A DNA stretch of 26,893 nucleotides. Source: Cylindrobasidium torrendii FP15055 ss-10. Taxonomy: Eukaryota > Basidiomycota > Agaricomycetes > Agaricales > Physalacriaceae. This document shows positions 1 to 8,380 of this stretch, piece after piece. Position 1 is the stretch's first letter. Each line of letters opens with the position of its first letter. Under the pieces are notes generated by a model, which was not told where the DNA came from, made no database searches, and saw only the letters and a program-made list of their open reading frames with translations. The DNA lies in the NCBI GenBank assembly GCA_000934385.1, contig KN880732.1, positions 1 to 26,893 of the forward strand, written 5' to 3'. The translations under genes were made by a program, and so were the position numbers.

Positions 1-302
1 CGATCCCACAAATGTCCGCCATTCATACGTTTGTTGAGGTTTGGTGCGTTGGTGTCCTCGCAGTGACCTGGCTTTACAGCAGCCGCCAGAACTGCAGCTG
101 TGACCGATGCATCTATTGGCTTCTGGAGCTCGCTGGGGAGCGCGAGACGGGGCGGCGTGTATCCGGCTACGCGCGTTGCAACTTCGAGGGGAGGCAACTT
201 GGGATTGTAGTTCGGGGTGGCCATTGCCGCAATTCGTCGGCTCGGACTCCTCTGGCCAGTGTCGTCTGTGTTCGGAGCCACCGGATTTGGATTGAGAGCC
301 AT
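1..302 (-). CDS. Conserved orphan protein (gene B), left copy, 5' part only
   Basis: Start codon at 302-300 on the minus strand; the reading frame is open to the window edge, giving the first 100 residues, from MALNPNPVAPN to GGHLWDR. The encoded residues are identical to the start of the full-length copy at 18561. The three nucleotide differences are all synonymous third-position changes, which points to recent duplication, gene conversion or strong purifying selection. The N-terminus is polar and Pro/Ala-rich with no signal peptide or membrane segment. It faces gene A across a shared promoter of about 300 bp. Whether this copy is complete cannot be seen here. I do not recognise the family. 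Confidence 0.75.
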   Translation of the reverse strand, partial: MALNPNPVAPNTDDTGQRSPSRRIAAMATPNYNPKLPPLEVATRVAGYTPPRLALPSELQKPIDASVTAAVLAAAVKPGHCEDTNAPNLNKRMNGGHLWD

Positions 303-457
303 TGCTCAAGAGAGTGGTCGTGGATGCAATGATATCCGAGAGAATATTAGTGAAAGTGAAATGGTTGTGGTTGAAACAGAATTAGGAAAAATATGGGTAG
401 TGGTCGTGATGGTCTTGAAGAAAGAAGGAAGACAGGCAAATACGCCTCATGGGCTTG

Positions 458-464
458 TGACTCA
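458..464. promoter_or_regulatory. TGACTCA site (Gcn4/Cpc1-type) in divergent promoter, left copy
   Basis: A perfect TGACTCA heptamer lies between the start codons of genes B and A. The same site is kept in the right arm at 18399-18405. In fungi this is the consensus of the bZIP amino-acid-control regulator Gcn4/Cpc1. Binding is inferred only from the match and from retention in both copies. Confidence 0.4.
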
Positions 465-512
465 TTAATATACCCGGCTCAGACAAAGTGCCTTTGGCGG
501 CCAGTGTCTGGT

Positions 513-518
513 CACGTG
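513..518. promoter_or_regulatory. CACGTG E-box in divergent promoter, left copy
   Basis: A palindromic CACGTG lies about midway between the two divergent starts and is conserved at the equivalent place in the right arm (18341-18346). It is the core site of bHLH regulators such as Cbf1. Its retention despite substitutions in the flanks suggests function, but occupancy is unknown. Confidence 0.4.
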
Positions 519-598
519 CCCGGAATGATGAACCGGACGCCGGCTCTACTCCGGGTCCACGATCACCTTCCTTCTGACCACCATCATCGGTTTTCGAC

Positions 599-1700
599 AT
601 GTCCGTTTTCTATCGCTCCTGCGACATATCCACGCAACCCACATTCGTGAAGCCCGTTGAAATGCAGTTGCTACGTTATAATGATCCTTCCGTACGTGAT
701 TTGCAGTGATCCTTGGTAATGCTCAAGCAATTGGTGCAGATGCGCGCGTTTGAATATGGCGCCGGTCTCGCTCATGGGGAGTTCCAAGCAGAAACCCATT
801 GTATAGAGAACTATGTGCAGGGTGCGTCGTCCTTGCCACGCTTTTCGTGTCAACTCACGCTCCCAAGTTCAACCTCGCCTTCTACCATGGCATGGATTTG
901 CGTTTGTTCCCGTCGATTCCGTTCTCGAGGAAATACACGCCATGTTCGAGTACAACTTTACACATGCTCAGGATGCCCGTGTCCGTTTTCACTGTGTACG
1001 CTCTCATTCTATCTTCTCTGCCTGTAGCAAGTGTCTGACCTCAGTCTAGCTCCAATCTCTGAGAGATACTCCGTACACATTCGAGATGTCGGGCGGTTAC
1101 AGAGACCCACTGTTCACCCGTCATCCTGTTACAGGGAGCGTCGTCAAGCACACATATCCTTACCCGAAACTTCCTTTGTTCAAGACGGCTGCCCACCCGT
1201 GCCTCACACTCTTCCGCGCATTCTGCTTGTATTCGATAAGCCACCCATGTGTACCACGGCCACTTCTTATGGCCATTTCAAGGAGCCTTGCCCGTTGGAG
1301 ATGCTCTAATCCCGTGCCTTATTATCGGCCTGCAGTATCTCCTACACCCAGCGACTGCCCATCGCTGGTGCCCTCGACAGGAACATCGTCTGAAGAAGAA
1401 GAAGAAGAAGAAGAAGAAGTTGCAGAATATGAATCAACAGTAGCAACATGGGTCCAGGAAGTGGAGCCTAACGAGTCGCCCATGGATGTCGACGTCGTCT
1501 CGGACGCTATCAGCAAACCTACCGCCATTGGATCCCGTTTTGACTTGGACAACGGAGAGTGGGTGGAGGTTGCGGGAAGGACACGACCTGGACTTGAAGT
1601 GAAGGCCGCGCCAGCCCGGGAGACTGCGCGCACAAGAGCAGTACGGCCGAGCAGGCTGCCTCGTCCTGTGCGGACCACCCGTCGCACAAGACGGTCATAG
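599..1700 (+). pseudogene. Orphan poly-Glu protein (gene A), left copy, nonsense in exon 1
   Basis: Three-exon model: 599-821, 868-995, 1050-1700, with introns of 46 and 54 nt and phases 1 and 0 that match the right copy exactly. Exon 1 starts MSVFYRSCDISTQPTF but has an in-frame TGA at 707-709 where the right copy has a Pro codon; the next ATG in frame is at 719. Exon 3 encodes LRDTPYTFEMSGGYRDPLF, then a YPYPKLPLFK stretch, nine consecutive Glu residues from a GAA microsatellite, SPMDVDV, FDLDNGEW and an Arg-rich basic tail. No signal peptide or known domain is recognised. The open exon 3, with only 3n indels between copies, argues that it was under selection until recently. It could be an N-terminally shortened gene rather than a pseudogene. 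Confidence 0.6.
1391..1421 (+). repeat. GAA microsatellite encoding poly-Glu
   Basis: A run of GAA triplets inside exon 3 of the left gene A encodes nine consecutive Glu. The right copy (about 17431-17465, read as TTC on the plus strand) has eleven, so the tract has changed length by whole codons since duplication. Confidence 0.85.
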
Positions 1701-1832
1701 ACTCGTCACACATACCATTACGACTCCTTGCCTACGTTGTCGCGCTACCTCTCTTGCTGTACTTTTGAACACATTATTATTATCTTCCTACACTGCATTG
1801 AGATGTCTATGTGCATTCATGCACGATACTGA

Positions 1833-3179
1833 GGCCTAAGCCTTAGCCTGTTTGATGAAGCCGTCACATATCCTGTCGTTGTGACGAGCGGTTTGAATAC
1901 AATGGTGCTATGTACGTACTTAATGATAAATATATGTAGTATGCATGTATGTCCCATCTATCCACAAGTCCAAATGCAGCATGGATTATAAATATTTCAA
2001 CTCATCTTGTCTTCTTACGCTCTTCGTCGTATCCGTTATTTCTGTACTTGGGCCGGAGATCCCACATCTGAGGGTTCGGCGCGGTATTCGTGCTTGGTAT
2101 AGGCCGCGCCTCGGTTTCGTCGAGATTCCAATGCAGAGCGTATCCAGTGTTCTTTGAAGCTATTATGATATCGCTAGTCAGCCGAGAACGTGACGAACGA
2201 GGAAGAGCAGCGTACTGTTCACGATATTGCCTGTGATGTGAGGTATTGTCTTGACGTATTTCCCATTAACTTTCGTAGTTCTATGAGCCTCCTTTCTGCA
2301 AAGGATCGTAAGCGGTATTTTGGGTAGCAAGAAAGCTTTATACCGAATAATAATTGTGTCCATTCCAAATTCTCGAGCGGTTTGCGTCAAGAGTGATATA
2401 CAGAGGTCTCGTGCGGCTTGAGATCTAGGCTTCGAGCACTTCCAAATAACACGAATGGGTGAGCTAGATGATGGGCAATAGCGTGTCATGCTTCAGTCCT
2501 AGTAATGGTGGGGGGCATTCCGATTTATCGTTGGACTTATAACTTGGAGGGCTTAAGCCATCTTACTATGTGTTGGAACTGGTACGATTTACAGCACGCT
2601 AACGTTGCTACTTACACATATGCAGGATATGTCCTAGTGGAAATTTGCCGACGCATAGTAGGCTAATACCGATCGGCACCGACGCAAACCCCGCTCGTTC
2701 TGCCCGCGACATCATCATATCTCAAAGGTTTGGAAGATAGTTTCATCAACGGAAATCCGTTTGTTAACCCCGAGTATAACCACACATAGGCTTTTTCAAT
2801 CCCCAGGCCCACTGTCTTCATCCATTTCTCGATGCTCTTGCTATCCCCGCCGCCTTCGGACTTGTGCTGCCGAGGGCGGTGTGCATATTCGGGATAAATC
2901 TGGTCTCGAAGGATTGTTGTTTGCTAAACGAGAGTGTCATGATCAGCAGTGGGCGCTGCCGCGTTCCTATCAAGCGACTCAGAGATGTATCACTGCTGTT
3001 GAATGATGGCAAGATAATATGATGTCGATCCCTCGGAATCAGTTATGCCATGACTTGTTCCCAAAGGGATTAACCCGTGCGGTAATCACCCGTCTATGTA
3101 CGCGATACACAGGCTGGACCTGGAGTTCCTGAAAAGTTCTCTGTGGCGCTTGTCGGTCACCTGATTAGCTTGTACCCTG
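1833..3179. other. Intergenic, no convincing gene
   Basis: AT-richer sequence without a credible gene. One open stretch at about 2780-3030 reads in part as a hydrophobic peptide (DALAIPAAFGLVLPRAV) but has no usable start codon and no partner exons. I treat it as a possible gene relic or chance. The rest holds only short reading frames. Confidence 0.5.
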
Positions 3180-3189
3180 ACTCGCAACT
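3180..3189 (+). repeat. 10-bp target-site duplication, left copy
   Basis: The sequence ACTCGCAACT directly precedes the transposon end and is repeated exactly at 4335-4344, directly after the other end. Both copies are perfect, so the insertion is probably not ancient. Confidence 0.9.
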
Positions 3190-3249
3190 AAGGCTCCAAC
3201 CCTTTCCCTTTTAAAGGGTTTATACCCTTTAGGTTAGGTCACGTTTCCC

Positions 3250-3297
3250 GTTTACCTTTACTTTTGTCGGTAAAGGTAAACGGTAAACGGTAAACTC
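3250..3297. repeat. Subterminal GGTAAAC repeats of the transposon
   Basis: Several copies of GGTAAAC or its complement GTTTACC are packed here, three of them in direct tandem at the end (period 7). Related GTTTACC units recur near the opposite end at about 4274-4288. Position inside both ends suggests transposase recognition sites. Confidence 0.7.
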
Positions 3298-3500
3298 TTT
3301 ATAAAGGATACGCCACAATTGTTACTAGTAGGGTTGCATTGCAAATGGGTTATTATGACTCTAGCACCTTCCCCGATGGCACAAATGCTAAAATCACCCC
3401 TACAAGGATACTCACTTAGTCTGAGCGCGCGGCTCAGCGTCCCCAATGGTACACAAACGATATACAACAGAGAATATGTGCGCTGGCTTAGACTACAGAG

Positions 3501-3686
3501 CCGCAGCGTAAGAAGCGCGTGAAGAAACCGGTTGAGAAGAAGCGCAAAGCAGAGGTACCCGAAGACAAACCCGTAGCCAAAGGCCCAAAGCCCAGCGCGT
3601 TGACGGCGCTGAGAACGACGACCCGAACGTGTTTACGGTCCGCAGAAGCTCGCGATACAGAGGAAAGACCGTCTTCTATCGTTTGA
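3501..3686 (+). pseudogene. Captured host exon fragment inside the transposon (Lys-rich)
   Basis: An open frame without its own start encodes a strongly basic stretch (PQRKKRVKKPVEKKRKAEV, then EDKPVAKGPK) ending at a TGA at 3684-3686. It is preceded by splice-acceptor-like CTTAG and TACAG, as if an exon had been copied with its intron border. From about 3610 a second frame (DDPNVFTVRRSSRYRGK) looks equally coding-like, which would imply a frameshift. Basic, nuclear-localisation-like composition is visible; no family is recognised. Confidence 0.45.
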
Positions 3687-4334
3687 AGAAGACGACGAGC
3701 GCGTGGAGCTTGTTGCATATAAGACTACTCCAGCGCCGCCGTCTGGGAACACAGGTAATGAAAAGGCCAAACGAATCTACACTTTGTGCATTTTCCGCCT
3801 TTGCTTGCAACGTGTTCCTGGCTGATGGCGCATCTATCAAGCGCTATGAGAGTATTCCTGGGATTGAAGTTGGTACATGGTGGGCCAGTCGCAAGGATTG
3901 CAGTAATGATGTACATATGTTCTCTTTCTCTCGTCTTTCCTGCGCTGAAATTGGCCCTCTGAGGCCAATTTTAACTTAGCAAACCAATGCTCAACGGCAA
4001 CACTCGGCAACCAGATTGGATCAACAAAGGTCTTTTGATGTAGCACTCATGTTAACATACATATAAGTACATGTAGGTTTATTCACTTTTTAATCTGACA
4101 GTGACCTCATTTTAGCACACAAATTCCTTCCCCCATACACCTTGTGGGAGTCAGAGACTATAGGGCAGCTATAGGGTGTTACTATCAAGCATGGATCGGA
4201 TGTCCTGGAAGGGCATCATGTGACATTTTTCCTTTACGTTTTAAACCCTTTATAATGGGTTTATAAAGACTATAAACGGTTTACCCTTTATATTTACTAG
4301 GGTTCGTAAAGGAAAAGGAAAGGGTTGGAGCCTT

Positions 4335-4344
4335 ACTCGCAACT
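4335..4344 (+). repeat. 10-bp target-site duplication, right copy
   Basis: Exact ACTCGCAACT immediately outside the right terminal inverted repeat, matching 3180-3189. Confidence 0.9.
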
Positions 4345-5518
4345 TGCGTCGTTGCGAATCCTGGGGCGTAGATACAAATATCAATCAGGAATAGCAATAT
4401 GTTGCGTTCAATTTTAAAATTTTAAGGAGCATAAGAAAAAAGCAATATAACTCGGAGACGACAGCATTAGGATATACCTGAGTACAAGTGCGAAGGGAAG
4501 AGCGGAAATGAGCCTACAGGCCAGCAGACATCGGACAGAATGTACACTAGTGAACAGGTCAGCGTTCCCCCTCAGAAATACGGCGTGCTAAGCTCTCCGG
4601 ACAGCAGTCCGAACCGCCTTCAAACTGCATAGTAGATATTGTGGCACGCAAAACCTAGCCAAATAGTTCGAGGTCCACGGACCGCAAAGAAAGCTCGGTA
4701 CATATACAGCTAGTAGCTTACTATTACATGGCTAGAAAGGAGTAGTTGGCACCGATGTTTGCAAGGGACACAAATATGCATTTTTTGCTGAGTGTGCACC
4801 GCATTGACAGCAGCCTAAACAAAGGATTGTCAGCACGGTTACAAGCCAAGAAACAGACTAGCTGGTCGAAGGCAAGCACTCGGCTGAATGAGTTCGTCAA
4901 CTCTGTCGCACGAGTGGTTGGCTTCGATCACTGGCAGCCGGGAGGGAACAACCTGTCGAGGCCAATCTCGCAGTGGAAAAAGTTCGTCAACGCTTTCCAG
5001 GTAGGGCTCGACATCGACGGGTCGTACCGAGAACAGGAAACAACTCATCTTTTTTCAGAGGTCGTGCATCGCAATTTCGGCACCAAAAGTTTTGTTACAT
5101 AGAAAAATGGAAATGAGTGAGCACTGTATTCGTTATAGTAGTCTGACTAGCCCATACATAAGCCTGCGTGAAAGACGATTCGTCAACCTTCTCTCTCGGA
5201 GGCGCATGTACGGGCAGGTCAGAAGTTCGGAGAAGACGTACGCAGAAATGGAGAAGTGTTGAAGTCGTGAAACAACCTAAATGAGTACCAAGTCAGCGCG
5301 GGTCATCTGAATCAAATAATAAACAAAGGATGACCAGAACACGCTCGGCTTACGGGGGCGACGGTTCGTCAACCTTCTCCACCGAAGATGAGCGCGGACT
5401 TGCCAATAATGAAAGTTGAAAGGAGGAAAAGAATACTCAATTCGATGGGATTTTCCGGCGTTGGCGCTATGCGTCGGAGCGACACGCGTCCTACCAGAAA
5501 GAGGGGTCAACACGCGGC
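4345..5518. other. Gene-poor stretch with recurrent GTTGACGAA motif
   Basis: No complete gene can be built here. The nonamer TTCGTCAAC (GTTGACGAA on the minus strand) occurs at about 4893, 4983, 5179 and 5365, and inverted at about 5558. On the minus strand several occurrences read as VDE inside short coding-like tails, for example VEKVDEPSPP followed by a stop near 5350. The pieces may be decayed duplicated 3' exons of a lost minus-strand gene. The frame 4746-5102 on the plus strand has biased but unrecognisable composition and is not called. Confidence 0.4.
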
Positions 5519-5696
5519 TTAGACAAGGGGCCACCAGCGCTTGAACATGGGCTCATTGTTGACGAAGGGCTCGTCAGCCACTCGTCACCAAAAAGACCAT
5601 GTCCAGCGACTGCGTGAAGACTGAGGGAAGAGAAGGAGAAAAGACTTCGGCGTATGAACGGAAATGGGTTGCTTGAAAAGTGTCGACCAGCGACAT
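5519..5696 (-). pseudogene. Possible small decayed gene, unrecognised
   Basis: From an ATG at 5696 the minus strand reads MSLVDTFQATHFRSYAEVF onward for 40 codons to a TGA at 5576-5574. The next frame continues convincingly as ADEPFVNNEPMFKRWWPLV to a stop at 5521-5519. The sudden frame change over an otherwise protein-like stretch suggests a one-base indel or an unrecognised splice. No domain is recognised, and no homologue can be named. Confidence 0.25.
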
Positions 5697-5795
5697 AATC
5701 TAAAGGGGCTTCGATGAGAACAGGCCACTGAGCTTCAGAAGAAAGAAACGCACTCAGAGACCCCATGCACCTCGACGCAAACGTATCTTGCAAGC

Positions 5796-6142
5796 TCAGT
5801 CCAGGTTGAGCACAACACTGTCCCTCGAGCGCATGCGCGCCTCTGGGACCTCTGTGCGCGACACAACGCGAATGATCTTCTTGAACGCACGGTGCCTACA
5901 TACAACCAATACCATCAGTTTCAAAAACGACGAAGTAACTCTCAATCCGCTTACATGCTGCTAGGCGCGCGCACAGACGCAGAAACCGGCTCAATGGGGG
6001 CGACGAAGTACCTCGGACCAAGCGTCGGGTTGGGGAAGCTGGCGTCGGTAGCCTCGCGCGAGATAATGGTGGTACCAGCGGGCAGCGGCAAGCTAATGAG
6101 GATGCGGCACTGGACGCAGGTGGATCCGTGAAGGCAGACCAT
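5796..6142 (-). CDS. Small two-exon protein of 95 aa, unrecognised
   Basis: Exons 6142-5955 and 5895-5796 on the minus strand, separated by a 59-nt intron (GTAAGC...GTATGTAG, phase 2). The start has a good context (A at -3, G at +4). The product starts MVCLHGSTCVQCRILISLP, has a Pro-rich middle (FPNPTLGPRYFVAPIEP) and ends with a basic then neutral tail (AFKKIIRVVSRTEV ... VVLNLD). There is no signal peptide; two Cys pairs lie near the N-terminus (CLHGSTCVQC), so weak metal binding is conceivable. Exon arithmetic and the clean splice sites support a real gene. I do not recognise the family. Confidence 0.6.
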
Positions 6143-6291
6143 TATGCTAGGTATGAAAGGTTGGTAGGGGGTAAAGGGGTGGTATGTGTGTGGTAGTGAT
6201 GGTAGGTAGGAAAGGCGGGGAAGGAGCCTCTCGATCCGCGATGCTGCTTAAGTTCATTCTGGGCAGGGGTTAGTTCAGAGCGTTCTCACGG

Positions 6292-6441
6292 TCAGCTGAC
6301 TCGGAAGACGTCTGCCGGAGGGGGTATTAGTTTCACAAAGATGGACAAGTAATAGTATTTCCCGAACATCTGCTGGTCGAGCCTCATTGCCGCGATGAAC
6401 TCGACGGTGAAGATAATAAAATTGAGTGCAGACCGCTGCCG
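6292..6441 (-). CDS. Putative 3' exon of a small gene, 5' part unresolved
   Basis: On the minus strand an acceptor (TTTACAG) opens a 50-codon frame ending at a TGA at 6294-6292. It reads RQRSALNFIIFTVEFIAAMR then FGKYYYLSIFVKLIPPPADV. The upstream 41-nt candidate intron (6442-6482) has a perfect GTAAGT donor. Composition is protein-like, with two short hydrophobic stretches. I could not connect it in frame to an upstream ATG: the only nearby upstream frame in phase meets a TAG. It may start at an internal ATG (MRLDQQMFGK), or the first exon is missed. Confidence 0.3.
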   Translation of the reverse strand, partial: RQRSALNFIIFTVEFIAAMRLDQQMFGKYYYLSIFVKLIPPPADVFRVS

Positions 6442-6805
6442 CTGTAAAGCTAGACAGCGTCCCCACCGACAGTGGCACTTACATGTACTTGGATCGAATG
6501 TGTACGCTATTCAGCGAACTATAGCCCACTGGCATAACCGAATCAGAGTTCCGACCTCCGCGTCACTGCACACCCCATGAACAATGAAAAAAGAAACTAA
6601 AGGCTGTCGATAGGCAATATGTACAATACATTAACACAACAGAAACACGGTATACTATTCCTTCCCCGTATCCAATCGAGAAAACGTAACGAAAACGAAT
6701 GTGGACGGTCGCAAACGCGACTCTAAAAAAACGAAAAAAAACATCATAACTCTGTAGTCATCCTGTGCGCAATCCAACTTCAAGTATGTAGCCACCCGTG
6801 GAAGA

Positions 6806-8152
6806 TCATCGTGTATTGTCAGATTCACCGACACTCACCGCCCTCTGGACCCTCCGCGCGCTTCTCAGCCTAGCTAGCTCCTGCACGATCTGTGCATTCT
6901 TGGAGGCCTGCCTATCCTCCTCGAGCGGCGGGACGAATATCTTGCGGCCGCGTGTCCTCATCGCCAGTGCGTCCATGTAGGCGGCGGACATCAGCGACGA
7001 GGACGGCGACGCGACCAAGCCGCCTTCGTTGTCATCTTGCATCGATGATGCGCTAGTCGAGGGAGGGAAAGCCGATTCCGTGGGAGACTTAAGAATGGGG
7101 GAGCTGGGTCCTGGGGACGGGGTTGTCCGTGCTGTCTCTTCGTTGATAGTCTTAGGAGGATGCGTCTGCTGTTCGGTATCGTGGGGAGTTTCGGGAGAGA
7201 GAAGGTTTTCCAGGGGTGGTGGAGCAGGCATCACATTCTCAGCGATGGGAAGCTCGTCCTGGGGCGCCGATGATGCCTCCTCGTCCATGGACCCTTGCTC
7301 TGCCTCGTCCGCGGATGAGTGAACATCTCTGGTAGGTGCCTGTTCATGTTCGAGCATGGATCCTGGCCCCTCGAAGGCTGCCTGATTCTCCTCTACGGCT
7401 GGTGCGGCGACAGCAACCTTCTCTACATGAACGGACGGAATGACTTGTTTTTCGACTTTGGTCTCATCAGCGACTGATTGGGCCTTGACAGCCTCCGTGC
7501 GACTTCTAGACGGCTTGCTAGGCGAAAGCGACGACTTCGACAGCTTCGGAATAAGCGACTTGCTACTCGACGTGCGTACACGCTGCGCTGGCGGGCTCGG
7601 ACTCGATGCCGCAGCCTGTTTCGCATTCGTCACAGCCGCCCGAATTGAATTGGACCGCCGCCTAGACACACTCGGCCGCCTGCCGATGGAGCCGCGCCTG
7701 GCAATGACCGTCTTCGGCACGGTCAGCAAGCGGGCAGGGAGGCGCGCACGCGTTCGGTTGCCTGGATTCTCCTTGGCTTGCGTGGGTGCTGGTCTCGGCT
7801 TGCGTTCTGCTCGCTCTGAGTCTGCCTTCTTCGTTGGAGGGGCAGCAGCACTGGACTTGCCAGCGATGCTAGAATTGGACGGGGACGTAGGGAATGCTTG
7901 TTGTCGGACTGCTGTGACCTTGAAGAGCGGCTGCGGCACCTGTGGTGCTGGCGACCGAACCTTGGCTAGCGATGCGATGGTAGGCTTAGGCGTTCGCGGG
8001 CGATGGGCGGGTTGCTCGCCGTGGTATTTCTGCACAAGTGATAATGGCCGGACCTTGGCCTTGGGTGCTTTGGATGGACGGCTAGAGGATGCTAGAGGAT
8101 AGGCGCCTGTTGAGCGGGGGAGACTCCGCCTTGGCTTAGTCCCAGGTTCCAT
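6806..8152 (-). CDS. 448-aa disordered basic/acidic protein, unrecognised
   Basis: Single long frame with a good start context (GCCATGG). Residues 1-240 are Ser/Pro/Ala/Lys/Arg-rich and strongly basic, with RRGSIGRRPSVSRRRS and repeated SKSSLSPSK-type segments that look like phosphorylation sites. Residues 240-400 are acidic and Pro-rich. The last 60 are compact (MDALAMRTRGRKIFVPPLEE then QIVQELARLRSARR), probably a short helix and the conserved core. No signal peptide or membrane segment. Composition suggests a nuclear or cytoskeleton-associated protein, but that is only inference. A perfect GTGAGT donor lies 11 codons before the stop (about 6839), so a spliced 3' end replacing the last residues is possible. 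Confidence 0.75.
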   Translation of the reverse strand: MEPGTKPRRSLPRSTGAYPLASSSRPSKAPKAKVRPLSLVQKYHGEQPAHRPRTPKPTIASLAKVRSPAPQVPQPLFKVTAVRQQAFPTSPSNSSIAGKSSAAAPPTKKADSERAERKPRPAPTQAKENPGNRTRARLPARLLTVPKTVIARRGSIGRRPSVSRRRSNSIRAAVTNAKQAAASSPSPPAQRVRTSSSKSLIPKLSKSSLSPSKPSRSRTEAVKAQSVADETKVEKQVIPSVHVEKVAVAAPAVEENQAAFEGPGSMLEHEQAPTRDVHSSADEAEQGSMDEEASSAPQDELPIAENVMPAPPPLENLLSPETPHDTEQQTHPPKTINEETARTTPSPGPSSPILKSPTESAFPPSTSASSMQDDNEGGLVASPSSSLMSAAYMDALAMRTRGRKIFVPPLEEDRQASKNAQIVQELARLRSARRVQRAVSVGESDNTR

Positions 8153-8380
8153 GGCAGAAGAAAGTAGAAAAGACAGAGAGAGATGAAGGAAAGATTAAAA
8201 GAATGTGTGGTATCAGACCAAGAGCCGGAGAACGCGATCGTGATCGTGGTGTAGGGATATCTCCGGACTCCGGGTCGTATGGTCCGCGCCTCAACTTGGT
8301 GACTAGCTGGTGACAGGCAATTTTGTCCGCCAGAGAATACATAGACGAATACTTGAACATACTACAGACAAATCTCTCCT

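Larger units (their letters stand above)
1..1832. repeat. Left arm of a large inverted duplication
   Basis: The reverse complement of this block matches 16993-18862. The first 302 bases differ at only three positions from 18561-18862, and the intergenic part (303-598) is about 95% identical by eye. The gene A part is clearly more divergent, with in-frame indels. Similarity fades near 1832 just after a shared motif reading roughly GCACGAnAnTGA. The outer end lies beyond the window. About 15.2 kb of single-copy DNA separates the arms. Confidence 0.93.
3190..4334. mobile_element. Non-autonomous TIR DNA transposon with captured gene-like fragment
   Basis: The element is bounded by an 18-bp perfect terminal inverted repeat (AAGGCTCCAACCCTTTCC at 3190-3207; its reverse complement ends at 4334) and a 10-bp perfect target duplication. 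Both subterminal zones (3193-3305 and 4228-4334) are rich in short TTTAAAGGGTTTA/GGTAAACGG-type repeats, as expected of transposase-binding arrays. At 1,145 bp it has no transposase. Its centre is GC-richer than its ends and carries a Lys-rich reading frame (3501-3686). A 10-bp duplication fits Mutator-like (MULE) elements, which make 9-11 bp duplications, better than hAT or KDZ (8 bp). The superfamily is an inference. Confidence 0.88.

Noticed and set aside
2780..3030. Hydrophobic open frame (possible membrane-protein relic)
   Set aside because: No start codon, no partner exon and only moderate composition; could be chance.
4746..5102. 118-codon plus-strand frame
   Set aside because: No recognisable motif, and the minus strand of the same stretch looks at least as coding-like; left uncalled.
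7440..8102. 220-codon plus-strand reading frame
   Set aside because: It is the exact antisense of the 448-aa disordered protein; its composition mirrors the Ser/Arg codons of that gene and it has no splice or domain support.
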